A model generated the notes under the pieces. The model saw only the letters and a program-made list of their open reading frames with translations, was not told where the DNA came from and did not search any database. A stretch of 64,000 nt of DNA from Lentzea guizhouensis (GTDB lineage: Bacteria > Actinomycetota > Actinomycetes > Mycobacteriales > Pseudonocardiaceae): contig NZ_CP016793.1 of the NCBI RefSeq assembly GCF_001701025.1, positions 5,766,001 to 5,830,000 on the forward strand. Reading direction: 5' to 3'. Within the stretch, counting starts at the first letter, position 1. Each line of letters begins with the position of its first letter. This document shows, one piece after another, positions 16,632 to 25,966 of the stretch. A program made the position numbers and the translations under genes.

Positions 16632-17231
16632 GTGAGCCCGCGCCGATCCGCCGCCGACACCCGCGAGACGCGGCAGCGCATCCTCGGCCACAGCCTGGCG
16701 ATCGCGTCGCAGGAAGGGCTGGAGGGACTGACGATCGGCAGGCTCGCGACCGAGCTGGGGATGAGCAAGGCCGGGCTGCTCGGCCACTTCGGCACCAAGG
16801 AGACCCTGCAGCTGGCCGTGGTCGACGCGGCGGCGGAGGTGTTCCTGCGCGAGGTGCCCAGGCGCGTCAAGCAGCTGCCGTCCGGGCTGCGGCGGCTCAA
16901 GGACGTCTGCGAGGCGTGGGTGTCCTACCTGGAACGCAACGTGCTGCCCGGCGGCTGCTTCTTCACCGCGGCGACGGCCGAGTTCGACGGCCGCAGCGGC
17001 CCGGTCCGCGACGCGCTGGCCGGCATGAACGCGTTGTGGCGACGCGACCTGCGCATCCACATCCGGCGCGCGGTGTCCGACGGGGACCTGCCGCCGGACA
17101 CCGACGTCGAGCAGATGATCTACGAGCTGCTCGGGATCATGCTGGCGCTCAACCACTTCCTGCAGCTGGAGAAGGACGCCGCGGCGCCGGCCAGGGCACG
17201 CAGGGCGCTGGAGCGGTTGTTCCGGCGGTGA
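16632..17231 (+). CDS. TetR-family transcriptional regulator
   Basis: A 199-residue TetR regulator. The N-terminal HTH (LTIGRLATELGMSKAGLLGH) and FGTKETLQ follow the family pattern, and the C-terminal ligand domain ends near LERLFRR. It has a Cys in its ligand domain (GGCFFTAATAEF). Divergent from the KAS III/P450 pair with a palindrome between, so it most likely represses that pair in response to a lipid-like ligand (inference). It starts at GTG 16632. Confidence 0.88.
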   Translation: MSPRRSAADTRETRQRILGHSLAIASQEGLEGLTIGRLATELGMSKAGLLGHFGTKETLQLAVVDAAAEVFLREVPRRVKQLPSGLRRLKDVCEAWVSYLERNVLPGGCFFTAATAEFDGRSGPVRDALAGMNALWRRDLRIHIRRAVSDGDLPPDTDVEQMIYELLGIMLALNHFLQLEKDAAAPARARRALERLFRR

Positions 17232-17315
17232 ACTCGTCCACGACCGCGGCCTTCAGGTCGCGGACCGGTGCCAGTCCAGGTGGACAGCCCGGCTCGCCGC
17301 CGTGCGTCGCGGTCC

Positions 17316-17777
17316 TCACGTGTCCCTCCGCTGGCTGAGCCGGATCTGGATCGACTCGACCGTCACGCCGCCGTCCGGGTGGCGCTCCAGCTTGCCGCGG
17401 TTCACCAGGTCGTGCACGCCTTGGCGGGTGATCCCGAGCATCGCCCCGGCCACCCCGAACGACACGTGCTGCCGGCTGGGGTGGCCCGCCCTGCGCGCGG
17501 CGACCCGGCCCAGAGGAGTGGCCCACCAGTCTTCCGGCGGGTCGAACGGCGTGTCGCCGGGGTGGAGCACGGCGATCAGCCGGATCGCCAGGAACTTCGC
17601 CTGGACGTCGTTGGGGCCCAGCAGCTGTTCCGCCCACGTCTTGGCGTCCTCGTGGACCTGGTCGTGCAGCTCGTCGAGGTCGGCCGTGGGCAGCAGGATC
17701 TCCAGCGGGTCGAGCAGCCGGCTGGTCACCAGCCGGATCAGGTCGGCCCGCAGCTCCAGCTCCTCCTGAGTGCTCAC
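17316..17777 (-). CDS. HTH DNA-binding regulator
   Basis: A 153-residue protein. The N-terminal two-thirds is helical and has no obvious family. Near the C-terminus is a helix-turn-helix resembling excisionase or sigma-like DNA readers (GAMLGITRQGVHDLVNRGKL), followed by a short wing (RHPDGGVTVES). Directly upstream, within 15-46 bases of the ATG, is a perfect 13-base inverted repeat made of two CAAGTACTTG palindromes, the natural candidate for its own operator. The downstream neighbour is the TetR gene, convergent. Regulated target unknown. Confidence 0.72.
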   Translation of the reverse strand: MSTQEELELRADLIRLVTSRLLDPLEILLPTADLDELHDQVHEDAKTWAEQLLGPNDVQAKFLAIRLIAVLHPGDTPFDPPEDWWATPLGRVAARRAGHPSRQHVSFGVAGAMLGITRQGVHDLVNRGKLERHPDGGVTVESIQIRLSQRRDT

Positions 17778-17790
17778 TTGACAGACGATA

Positions 17791-17823
17791 GCAAGTACTT
17801 GACGGCTGACGTCAAGTACTTGC
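17791..17823. promoter_or_regulatory. Double-palindrome operator, two CAAGTACTTG sites
   Basis: GCAAGTACTTGAC (17791-17803) and GTCAAGTACTTGC (17811-17823) are exact inverses separated by 7 bases. Each arm contains the palindrome CAAGTACTTG. Centres are 21 bases apart, about two helical turns, suiting two cooperating dimers. It sits before the HTH regulator (start 17777) and just past the end of the frameshifted peptidase gene. Confidence 0.65.
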
Positions 17824-17835
17824 TACCTGGGAGTT

Positions 17836-19457
17836 CTAGGCGGCCCACATCTGGGCGGGTGCGATGTAGCCCCACGTGTAGTTCTGCTGGGCGCCGTCCC
17901 AGCTGCCGTCCGTGCCCGCGCCGTAGGTGTCGTGCACCCAGAACGTGCCGTCGTCCGCGTAGCCGATGACGACCGAGAGGTGGCCGGCGGTGGAGCCCCA
18001 GCGGCCGCTCATGATCACGAACTTGCCCTGGTCGAGGAACGCGCGGACCTGCGCCGCGGTGAACATGCCCTGCTGCACCGCCGCGCCGTTGCGGGCGAGG
18101 AAGTCGCGCTCGGCCTCCCATGAGGCGCACGGGCGGGCCGGGGTCCCGCTGCAGTGGTAGCCGGTGATCCAGCCGTGCGCGCCCTTGAACGCGCCGGTGC
18201 GCGTCCAGTCGTTCTGCGTGCGGTTGAACGTGGTGCCGCGGTTGCTGAACTCGTCGGTGATGTAGCGGCCCCACTTCGAGACGTGCGGTGCCGGGCTGGA
18301 CACGTTGACCGGGAACTGGTTGGGCAGCTGGTAGGTCACGAGGTCGATCACCGCGCTGTCGGCCCGCACGACGAACCGCCGTGGAAGTCGTCACGGGTGT
18401 CCCACAGCTGGTGGATGAACTCGGCGCGGTTGATCCGGCCCATCGCGGTGACCTGGCGGCTGTCCAGCACGGCGGCGGTCTCACCGGATGCCTTGCGGTA
18501 GCCCCGTTCCGGCGAGCCGATGACCGCGGTGCCGTCGTCGACGCCGCTGAGCGCGTGGGTGAACGACAGGCCGTCGACGACCCGGTCGGCCTTCTTCGTG
18601 GCGAGGTCCTGGACGTAGACGCCGCTGACCGCGTCGAGCTGGCCGGGGCCGAGCTTCTTGTCCGTGACGCACCCCATCAGCTCGTAGGCGACCTTCGCGC
18701 CGTCGGAGCTCCACACCGCGCTGCGGTAGTGGTGCTTCGTCTCACCGATGAGCTGCTTGGTCTCGCCGTGCTCGGTGGCGAGCCCGAGCCACTGCGGGTC
18801 GTCGGAGCCGCAGCGGTAGATCTCGTTGTTCTTGATGTAGCTCACGTGGCGCTCGCCGTTGACGTCGACGAGCTTGAAGTCGCGGTACAGCGTGGTCTTG
18901 TCGCTCGCGATGAGCGGCTTGACGGCGCCGGTCTTGAGGTCGACTCGGCTGAGCGTGCCGACGTAGGTCTCGTCGGTCTGCACGTCGGGGTGCTGCACGG
19001 CGAGCAGGCCGGTGCCGTCGGAGGTGAAGCCGAGCAGCTCGGGGGCGCGGCCGGGGAGACGGCCGATCACCTTGCCGCCCACGTGCACGTCGTTGGCGCT
19101 GACGTAGGCCAGTTCGGTGCCGTGGAAGACGGCGCTGGTGATCGCGCCGGACGCGATGTGGCGGGTCTTGCCGTAGCGGTCGACGGTCTGCAGGCGGGCG
19201 CCGTGCGTTCCGTCGAAGTCGGTGATCACGGCGGCCAGCTCGCCGTCGGCGCTGGAGGTCGTGCGGACCGAGTAGGCGGGGTCGGTGACCTTCACGGTGG
19301 CTCTCTTCGCGCCACCGACGACCACGTCGTACCCGTTGCCGGACTTGACCGCCTTCGCGGTGGCGGGGCTCTCGGAGTAGGGCTCGACGGCCTGGACGGG
19401 CGTTGCGGTCACGGCGCACAGTGCTGCCGCCGCCACGACAAGCGAGGTTTTCTTCAT
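17836..19457 (-). pseudogene. Exported beta-propeller/C39-like peptidase, frameshifted
   Basis: An exported protein broken into two frames. Part 1 (19457 to about 18350) has a signal peptide (MKKTSLVVAAAALCAVTA), a repeat-rich beta domain and the catalytic Cys region FHGGSSCGPTA. Part 2 (about 18365 to 17836) continues AVIDLVTYQLPNQFP and contains the catalytic His region GHLSVVIGYADDG and HDTYG, as in papain-like C39 peptidases. The break is an extra CG pair (or one lost base) in ACAGCGCGGTG, directly after the active-site Cys. If real it separates Cys from His and kills the enzyme; a sequencing error is equally possible. The native protein would be about 530 residues, secreted. Confidence 0.72.
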
Positions 19458-19521
19458 GTGGACCAAGGTCGCGGCGCGTGGCATGTGTCCGGTATGCGTC
19501 CGGTAGTTACGATCAGGCGTT

Positions 19522-22311
19522 GTGGAGTTCCGGGTGCTGGGGCCGGTGGAGTGCTACGCCGACGACGGCGCGCGCCTGAGCCTGGGCCCGCCCAAGCAAC
19601 GGGCCGTGCTCGCGTTGCTGCTCGCGCAGGCCGGGCGGGTGATCTCGGTCGACCGGTTGATCAGCGTGCTGTGGGACGACGCGCCGCCCAAGACGGCGGT
19701 GAAGAACCTCCAGGTGTACGTCTACCAGCTCCGCAAGGTCGTGGGCTCGCGGCTGCTGTCGCGGGCGCCCGGCTACCTGATGTCGATCGACCCCGCCGAG
19801 CTGGACCTGACCCGGTTCGCGGAGCTGCTGGAGGTGGCGCGGCGGGAACGGACGCCGCAGCGCTACCGGGAGGCGCTGGCGTTGTGGCGCGGGCCCGCAC
19901 TGGCGGACCTGGCCGCGTCCGGGCTGTTGCGCGGGGTGGTCGCGCAGCTGGGGAGCTGGGCTGGCGGCGCGGGTCGAGTGCGGAGGCGGAGCTGGACCTG
20001 GGGCGGCACGTCGAGGTCGTCGCGGACCTGTCGGAGTGGGTGCGCGAGCACCCGTTGCACGAACGCCTGCGCGAGCAGCAGATGCTGGCGCTGCACCGGG
20101 CGGCGCGGCGGGAACGGACGCCGCAGCGCTACCGGGAGGCGCTGGCGTTGTGGCGCGGGCCCGCACTGGCGGACCTGGCCGCGTCCGGGCTGTTGCGCGG
20201 GGTGGTCGCGCAGCTGGAGGAGCTGCGGCTGGCGGCGCGGGTCGAGTGCGCGGAGGCGGAGCTGGACCTGGGGCACGTCGAGGTCGTCGCGCGAGCACCC
20301 GTTGCACGAACGCCTGCGCGAGCAGCAGATGCTGGCGCTGCACCGGGCCGGGCGGCCGGCCGAGGCGCTGGCGGCGTACCAGGAGTGCCGCGCGGTGCTG
20401 GCTGACGAGCTCGGGGTCGAGCCGGGGGAGTCGCTGCGGCGGTTGCAGGCCGAGCTGTTGCGAGCGAAACCCGTTGGCACGCAGGCGGTTCGTCAACTGC
20501 CGCCGGACGTGGTGACGTTCGCGGGCCGGTCGCGCGAGCTGGCGCTGATCCGTTCGCAGCCGCGGCCGGACCGGGTCGCGGTCTGCGTGGTCACCGGGCA
20601 GGCGGGCATCGGCAAGTCCGCGCTGGCGGTGCGGGCGGCGCACGAGATCGCGGGGGCCTTCCCGGACGGCCAGCTCTACGCCGACCTGTCCGACGGCGCC
20701 TCGGACCGGGTGCTCAGCCAGTTCCTGCGGGCGCTGGGGGAGAGTCCGGGCGACGAGGAGGCGTTGCGCTACCGCTCGCTCACCGCGGGCCGGCGGCTGC
20801 TCGTGGTGCTGGACAACGTCGCCACCGCGGGCCAGGTCAAGCGCCTGCTGCCGACCGGGCCCGGTTCGGCCGTGCTGATCACGTCCCGCCGCCCGCTGAC
20901 GTCGTTGTCGGGTGCCTCCTACGTCCGGCTCGGCGCGTTGCCGCTCGACGAGGCGACCCAGCTGTTGTGCGGGGTGGCCGGTCCGGTCGGCGACGCGGCC
21001 GAGCTGGTGCGCTGGTGCGGCGGGTTGCCGCTGGCGTTGCGGATCGCGGGCGCCCGGCTGGCGGCTCGTCCACAGTGGACAGCCGGGCTGCTGGCCGCGC
21101 GGCTGGCCGACGAGACCCGGCGGCTGGACGAGCTGCGGCTGGGTGACGTGGCGGTGCGGTCGGCCTTCGCCGTGAGCTACGCCGAACTGGGTTCTGCAGC
21201 TGTGGCACGGGTTTTCCGGTTGCTGGGCCTGCTGGACGGCCCGGACTTCTCGGTGGCGGCGGCGCGGGCGTTGACCGACGTGCCGGACGTCGAGGAGGTG
21301 CTGGCCGAACTGGCCGACGCGCACCTGGTCGAGGAACCGGTGCCGGGCCGGTTCGCGTTGCACGACCTGCTGCGGCTCTTCGCCCGCGAACGCTGCCGCG
21401 CCTCGGAATCGTCGGCCGAACGCGCACTCGCGCTGGAACGCCTGCACAAGCACTACCTGGAGGCGTTGGGAGACACCCCTTCGGACCTGTGGCTGGCCGA
21501 GGAGCGCGACAACCTGATCGCCGCCGCCCACCAGGCTTCCCCCGCCGACACCATCGCCTTCGCCGCGGGCCTGTCGTGGTACTTCCGGCGGCGCTCGGAG
21601 GTGGCGGACTGGGCGGCGTTGAACGTGCTGGCCCTGGAGGCAGCACGGTCGTTGGGCGACGTGCGTGCGGAAGCGCTGGCGTTGAAGGAGCTCGGCGCGG
21701 CCTGCGAGCGCGGGTTCCGGTTCGCGGAGGCCTTGTCGCACTGGACCGAGGCGTTGTCGCTGGCGCGGTCGTTGCACGACCTGCAGCTCGAGGCGGTGAC
21801 CCTGAACAACCTGGGCATCGTGCACTGGCGCCGGAGGGACCTGCCCGCGGCGCTGTCCTCTTTGGGCGCTTCGCTGGCGTTGCGGGAGGAGCTGTCCGAC
21901 TCGCAGGGCGCGGCCTACGTCCGCACGAACCTCGGCCTGGTGCACGCGGCGCTGGGTGACCTGCCGGCCGCTCTGGCCTGCTACGAGGAGACTTTGCGGA
22001 CGTTCCGCGCCTGCGGCGACCGCTCGGGCGAGCTGCACGCGCTCGCGAACATGGCCGACGCGCACCGCCAGCTGGGGTCCTTGGACCGGGCGCTGGAGCT
22101 GGCCGCGGAGGCGCTGGCGTTGGCTCGTTCGGTGGGGGACCGGCAGATCGAGGCCGGGGTGCTGCTGGACCGGGGCAGCGTGCACGAGCTGGCCGGGCGC
22201 GCGGAGGCGGCGCGGGAGTCGTACGTGGAGGCGGGGGAGCTGTCGCGGCGGATCGGGTTCCGGTGGGGCGAGTCGGAGGCGGCGCGCAAGCTGGCGGCAC
22301 TGGACGGCTGA
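19522..22311 (+). CDS. AfsR/SARP-type regulator (HTH-BTAD-NB-ARC-TPR) with internal duplication
   Basis: A regulator of 929 residues as written. Order: OmpR-type DNA-binding domain (residues 1-95; PPKQRAVLALLLAQAG), bacterial transcriptional activation domain, NB-ARC ATPase (P-loop GQAGIGKSALAV; LVVLDNV) and C-terminal TPR repeats (about 640-920). This class activates secondary-metabolism clusters. A 266-base segment is tandemly duplicated (19836-20348), and small indels make about 120 residues in the middle read in a wrong frame before normal sequence resumes at REHPLHERLREQQML. The intact protein would be about 840 residues. Whether this is biology or misassembly is open. Confidence 0.75.
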   Translation: MEFRVLGPVECYADDGARLSLGPPKQRAVLALLLAQAGRVISVDRLISVLWDDAPPKTAVKNLQVYVYQLRKVVGSRLLSRAPGYLMSIDPAELDLTRFAELLEVARRERTPQRYREALALWRGPALADLAASGLLRGVVAQLGSWAGGAGRVRRRSWTWGGTSRSSRTCRSGCASTRCTNACASSRCWRCTGRRGGNGRRSATGRRWRCGAGPHWRTWPRPGCCAGWSRSWRSCGWRRGSSARRRSWTWGTSRSSREHPLHERLREQQMLALHRAGRPAEALAAYQECRAVLADELGVEPGESLRRLQAELLRAKPVGTQAVRQLPPDVVTFAGRSRELALIRSQPRPDRVAVCVVTGQAGIGKSALAVRAAHEIAGAFPDGQLYADLSDGASDRVLSQFLRALGESPGDEEALRYRSLTAGRRLLVVLDNVATAGQVKRLLPTGPGSAVLITSRRPLTSLSGASYVRLGALPLDEATQLLCGVAGPVGDAAELVRWCGGLPLALRIAGARLAARPQWTAGLLAARLADETRRLDELRLGDVAVRSAFAVSYAELGSAAVARVFRLLGLLDGPDFSVAAARALTDVPDVEEVLAELADAHLVEEPVPGRFALHDLLRLFARERCRASESSAERALALERLHKHYLEALGDTPSDLWLAEERDNLIAAAHQASPADTIAFAAGLSWYFRRRSEVADWAALNVLALEAARSLGDVRAEALALKELGAACERGFRFAEALSHWTEALSLARSLHDLQLEAVTLNNLGIVHWRRRDLPAALSSLGASLALREELSDSQGAAYVRTNLGLVHAALGDLPAALACYEETLRTFRACGDRSGELHALANMADAHRQLGSLDRALELAAEALALARSVGDRQIEAGVLLDRGSVHELAGRAEAARESYVEAGELSRRIGFRWGESEAARKLAALDG
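19836..20348 (+). repeat. Tandem duplication inside the AfsR-like gene
   Basis: Copy 1 is 19836-20101 and copy 2 is 20102-20348. Both begin GGCGCGGCGGGAACGGACG and end CTGCACCGGGC. Copy 1 lacks a few bases near 19947 and 19981. Copy 2 lacks about 19 bases before CGAGCACCCGTTG. Long identical stretches with scattered single-base gaps are typical of noisy-read assembly as well as of recent duplication. Confidence 0.8.
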
Positions 22312-22346
22312 CCGAGTTCTGGGCCGAACGGCCTAGTCTGGGATCC

Positions 22347-23252
22347 GTGGAACTGCTGCACCTCAGGTACTTCGTCGCGGTCGCCGAGGAGCTCAACTTC
22401 TCGGCCGCCGCGCGGAAGCTGCACATGGCCGCCTCGCCGCTGAGCCAGCGGATCAAGGACCTCGAGCACGAGCTCGGCGAGCAGCTGTTCGACCGCAGCA
22501 CCCACCACGTGGCGCTGACACCCGCCGGCACGGCCCTGCTGCCCATCGCGCGGGACGTGCTCGACCGGGTCGGGTCGATCCGGTGGCGGCTCGACCAGGC
22601 GACCAAACCGGAACGCGGGACCGTGTTCGTCGGCATGCCGGCGGGCGTGCACCCGGCGCTGCGGGAACGCGTCACCGTGCTCGCCGACCGGGTGCGCGAG
22701 CGGTTCGAGCTCAAGCGGTGGCCCGGGTCGAGCACGGACCTCGTCGAGGCGGTCAAGGACGGCAGGCTCGCGCTCACCCTGGCCAGGCTGCCGGTGCAGG
22801 AGGCCGCGCTCGACACGGTGCACGTGATGTCGGAACGGCTCGGCGCGGTCGTCCCGGCCGACCGGTTCGCCGGGCACAAATCCGTCAAACTGGCCGAACT
22901 GACCGATCTCGCCTATGCGCGCCCACCCGAGGAAACAATGCCGTCGTATTTCGAGCAGCTCGACGCGCAGTTGCACGAGCTGGGCATCAGAAAACGCATC
23001 CAGCTCACGAACACCGGCTACAGCGGGGTCAGTGAACTGGTGTCCGGCGGACTCGCGTTCTCCGTCTCGATGCTCGACGAGGAGAGCTCGATGCGCGGCT
23101 ACCAGCTGGACAACATGGTGGTCCTGCCGTTCGCGGACTTCCGCGCCCAGCTCGACACCGGCCTGCTGTGGCGGCAAGACCGTCGCGAAGGCGACCTCAA
23201 GGAAATCGTCCAAGAAGCAAAAGACGTGTTCGCCGAACCGATCGCCAGGTAA
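22347..23252 (+). CDS. LysR-family regulator of the downstream acyl-CoA operon
   Basis: A 301-residue LysR-type regulator. The N-terminal winged HTH has the family pattern (LRYFVAVAEELNFSAAARKL; ASPLSQRIKDLEHELGEQLF), with a ligand domain from about residue 90. It precedes, in the same direction, a CaiB-crotonase-dehydrogenase operon, with an inverted repeat in the gap. By analogy with GcdR-type LysR regulators of glutarate genes, it probably activates that operon. It starts at GTG 22347 (VELLHLRYF). Confidence 0.88.
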   Translation: MELLHLRYFVAVAEELNFSAAARKLHMAASPLSQRIKDLEHELGEQLFDRSTHHVALTPAGTALLPIARDVLDRVGSIRWRLDQATKPERGTVFVGMPAGVHPALRERVTVLADRVRERFELKRWPGSSTDLVEAVKDGRLALTLARLPVQEAALDTVHVMSERLGAVVPADRFAGHKSVKLAELTDLAYARPPEETMPSYFEQLDAQLHELGIRKRIQLTNTGYSGVSELVSGGLAFSVSMLDEESSMRGYQLDNMVVLPFADFRAQLDTGLLWRQDRREGDLKEIVQEAKDVFAEPIAR

Positions 23253-23280
23253 TGGTATGACCGCTGTGGTCATGCCATTG
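23252..23280. promoter_or_regulatory. Inverted repeat between lysR and caiB-like genes
   Basis: AATGGTATGACC and GGTCATGCCATT (one mismatch) flank a 5-base spacer. The inner part TGACC-GCTGT-GGTCA has the symmetric T...A form of LysR sites. It starts at the lysR stop codon and lies about 75-100 bases before the CoA-transferase ATG. It could be the LysR operator or a lysR terminator; I favour the operator. Confidence 0.5.
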
Positions 23281-23355
23281 CGAGCGACATGATCGTTCCC
23301 TTTCCGGAGAACCCGCACTAACTTCGGTTGTGCAGGAACTTCGAAAGGACGAACG

Positions 23356-24504
23356 ATGCAGGACATCACCACCGGTCCGTTGGACGGCGTGCGGGTGATC
23401 GACCTCTCGACCGTGGTCATGGGCCCGTACGCGGCCCAGATCCTCGGAGACCTCGGCGCCGACGTGATCAAGATCGAGTCACCGGCCGACACCGTGCGCA
23501 ACGGCCGCCACCGCACCACCCCCGGCATGACGCCGCTCAGCCTCAACGTCAACCGCAACAAGCGCAGCATCGCGTTGAACCTCAAGGACGAGACCGGTCG
23601 CGAACGCGCGCTCAAGCTGATCGACACCGCCGACGTGCTGATCACCAACATGCGGCCAGGCGCGCTGAGCAGGCTCGGCCTCGACTACGCCGACGTGGCC
23701 GAGCGCAACCCCGGTCTCGTCTACGCCCACGCGCAGGGCTTCCGCGGCGACTCCGACCGCGCCGGCACCGCCGCCTACGACGAGACGATCCAGGGCGCGT
23801 CCGGGCTGGTCGACATCGCGAACCGGGCCCTGGGCCGGCCCGTCTACCTGCCGACGATCCTCGGCGACAAGGTGTCGTCGCTGACCATCGCCTACAGCGT
23901 GCTCGCCGCGCTCGTGCACCGGAACCGCACCGGCCAGGGGCAGCGGGTCGAGGTCCCGATGGCGGACACGCTGATCGCGTTCAACCTGGTCGAGCACCTG
24001 TCGGGCCACGCGTTCGTGCCGGAGGAGGGCCCGACCGGCTTCACGCTGTCGATGGCCAAGGGGCATCACGCCGTGCACACGAAGGACGGCTTGGCCTGTG
24101 TCGTCCCGTACACCCCGCAGAACTTCCGCGACTTCTTCGCCGCGGCCGGACGTCCCGACCTGGTCGAGGACCCGCGCGTGGCCGGTGAGCGGATCGACCC
24201 CGGTGACAGCGACGACCTGATGGGCCTGGCCGACGAGTGCGCCGCCGCGCTGACCACCGCCGAGTGGGCCGAGGTGTGCGGCAAGCACAGCATCCCGTTC
24301 GGGCCGGTGCTGGAGCTCGACCGGGCGCACGAGGACGAGTACGTGCGCGAGGGCCACCTCCTCGACACCGTGCGGCACCCGACCGAGGGGCTGGTCCGCT
24401 CGATCGGCATCCCGGTCCGGTTCTCCGCGACCCCCGCCACCGTCCGGCGGCTGGCACCCGTGCCCGGCCAGGACACCGCAGAAGTGCTGGAGGAGCTGGC
24501 ATGA
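23356..24504 (+). CDS. CaiB/BaiF family CoA-transferase
   Basis: A 382-residue class III CoA-transferase. It begins with the family pattern GPLDGVRVIDLSTVVMGPYA. The catalytic Asp is probably the one in TAAYDETIQGASG, and GDKVSSLTIAYSVLAAL follows. Enzymes of this fold swap CoA between acids, for example succinyl-CoA:glutarate. It is the first gene of a tight operon with crotonase, Adc-like, 3-hydroxyacyl-CoA dehydrogenase and glutaryl-CoA-dehydrogenase-like genes, so it probably activates the pathway's acid. The stop overlaps the crotonase ATG. Confidence 0.9.
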   Translation: MQDITTGPLDGVRVIDLSTVVMGPYAAQILGDLGADVIKIESPADTVRNGRHRTTPGMTPLSLNVNRNKRSIALNLKDETGRERALKLIDTADVLITNMRPGALSRLGLDYADVAERNPGLVYAHAQGFRGDSDRAGTAAYDETIQGASGLVDIANRALGRPVYLPTILGDKVSSLTIAYSVLAALVHRNRTGQGQRVEVPMADTLIAFNLVEHLSGHAFVPEEGPTGFTLSMAKGHHAVHTKDGLACVVPYTPQNFRDFFAAAGRPDLVEDPRVAGERIDPGDSDDLMGLADECAAALTTAEWAEVCGKHSIPFGPVLELDRAHEDEYVREGHLLDTVRHPTEGLVRSIGIPVRFSATPATVRRLAPVPGQDTAEVLEELA

Positions 24505-25244
24505 ACGAGGTTCGCACCGAACGCGTCGGATCGGCGCTGCTGATCACGATCGACCGTCCCGAGGCGCGCAACGCCGTGAACGCGGCCGTCGCGACGAAGC
24601 TCGCCGCCGCGCTGGACGAGCTGGAGGCAACTCCCGGCCTGCGGGTGGGCGTGCTGACCGGCGCAGGTGGCACGTTCAGCGCGGGCATGGACCTCAAGGC
24701 CGCGCTGAAGGGCGAGTCGCCGGTCGTCGGTGACCGCGGCCTCGGCGGTCTCACGGAGGCCCGGCTGACCAAGCCGATGATCGCCGCGGTCGAGGGGTTC
24801 GCGCTGGGCGGTGGGTTCGAGCTGGCCCTGGGCTGCGACCTGGTCGTCGCCGCGCAGGACGCGCGGTTCGGGCTGCCCGAGGTCAAGCGCGGCCTGATCG
24901 CCGCGGGCGGGGGAGTCGTCCGCCTGCCCCGGCGCATCCCGCACCACCTCGCGATGGAGATCCTGCTGACCGGCGAGCCGGTCGACGGCGTTCGCGCGGG
25001 GGAGCTCGGCATCGCCAACAGGGTCGTGCCCACCGGCGAGGCTGCCGCGATCGCGTTGCAGCTGGCGGAACAGATCGCCCTGAACGCCCCGCTGGCGCTC
25101 GCCGCCGTCAAGGAGGTCGTGCGCTCCCAGGATCCCTGGGCCGCCCAGCGCACCGAGAGCGCGAAGTTGATGAGCACCGCCGACGTGCGCGAGGGCATGA
25201 CCGCGTTCGCCGAACGCCGTGCTCCACAGTGGACAGGAAAGTGA
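24501..25244 (+). CDS. Enoyl-CoA hydratase/crotonase family protein
   Basis: A 247-residue crotonase-fold enzyme. Oxyanion-hole segments are visible at GTFSAGMDLKA and EGFALGGGFELAL. The catalytic acid of hydratases is probably the Glu in GLPEVKRGL. In this operon it would hydrate crotonyl-CoA or a similar enoyl-CoA to 3-hydroxyacyl-CoA. Its ATG overlaps the CoA-transferase stop (ATGA) and its stop sits just before the Adc-like start. Confidence 0.9.
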   Translation: MNEVRTERVGSALLITIDRPEARNAVNAAVATKLAAALDELEATPGLRVGVLTGAGGTFSAGMDLKAALKGESPVVGDRGLGGLTEARLTKPMIAAVEGFALGGGFELALGCDLVVAAQDARFGLPEVKRGLIAAGGGVVRLPRRIPHHLAMEILLTGEPVDGVRAGELGIANRVVPTGEAAAIALQLAEQIALNAPLALAAVKEVVRSQDPWAAQRTESAKLMSTADVREGMTAFAERRAPQWTGK

Positions 25245-25246
25245 AC

Positions 25247-25966
25247 ATGCTGGGTGTCACACCGCTGAGCGCACCGGCGTTTCCCGCCGTGCAGCCCCGG
25301 TTCTTCGACCGCGAGTACCTGAACATCGTCTACCGCACCGATCCCGACGCCGTGCGCGCCGTCGTGCCGCGGCCGCTGGAGGTCGACGAGCCGCTGGTCC
25401 GGTTCGAGGTCATGAAGATGACCGACGTCACCGGCTACGGCCCGTACACCGAGGCCGGGCAGGCCGTCCAGGTGACGTTCGACGGCGAACGCGGCGAGTA
25501 CCTGCACGCGATGTACCTCGACAGCTTCGCCGCCACCGCGTCCGGCCGCGAGGTGAGCGCCTACCCGAAGGTGATGGGCTCGCCGTCGCTCTACGCCGAC
25601 CACGGCGCGCTGGTCGGGACGTTGAATTACGGCACCGTTCGGGTGGCGACCGCGACCATGGGTTACAAACAGTTCGAACTGGACACCCGTCAGGCTGAGG
25701 CGGAGATCACGGTTCCAACCTTCATGCTGAAGACCATCCCAGACTATGACGGAACGCCGCGGGTCCAAGAGCTCGTGCGCACGCGGATCACGGACCTCGT
25801 GGTCAAGGCCGCCTACACCGGCCCGGCGCGGTTGCAGCTGTTCCAGCACGTCCTCGCGCCGCTCGCCGACCTCCCCGTGCTGGAGGTCGTGTCCGCCAGC
25901 CACATCATCACCGACCTGACGCTCGCTCCCGCCAAGCCGGTTCACGACTACTTGGAGGAAGCATGA
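25247..25966 (+). CDS. Acetoacetate decarboxylase (Adc) family protein
   Basis: A 239-residue Adc-fold protein. The Schiff-base Lys of true Adc lies in a YPKK context; here it reads VSAYPKVMGSPSL, so the first Lys is kept but the second, which tunes its pKa, is replaced by Val. The Glu-rich EVDEPLVRFEVMKM segment is family-typical. Decarboxylation of acetoacetate would fit the end of a C4 acyl-CoA route, but many Adc-fold proteins do other chemistry. ATG 25247 is preferred (AGGA 8 bases upstream); GTG 25241 also overlaps the crotonase stop. Confidence 0.82.
   Translation: MLGVTPLSAPAFPAVQPRFFDREYLNIVYRTDPDAVRAVVPRPLEVDEPLVRFEVMKMTDVTGYGPYTEAGQAVQVTFDGERGEYLHAMYLDSFAATASGREVSAYPKVMGSPSLYADHGALVGTLNYGTVRVATATMGYKQFELDTRQAEAEITVPTFMLKTIPDYDGTPRVQELVRTRITDLVVKAAYTGPARLQLFQHVLAPLADLPVLEVVSASHIITDLTLAPAKPVHDYLEEA

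Noticed and set aside
19513..22185. Long leftward frame opposite the AfsR-like gene
   Set aside because: Composition is Arg/Gln/Pro-rich with no motif; it is the mirror frame of a GC-biased coding sequence.
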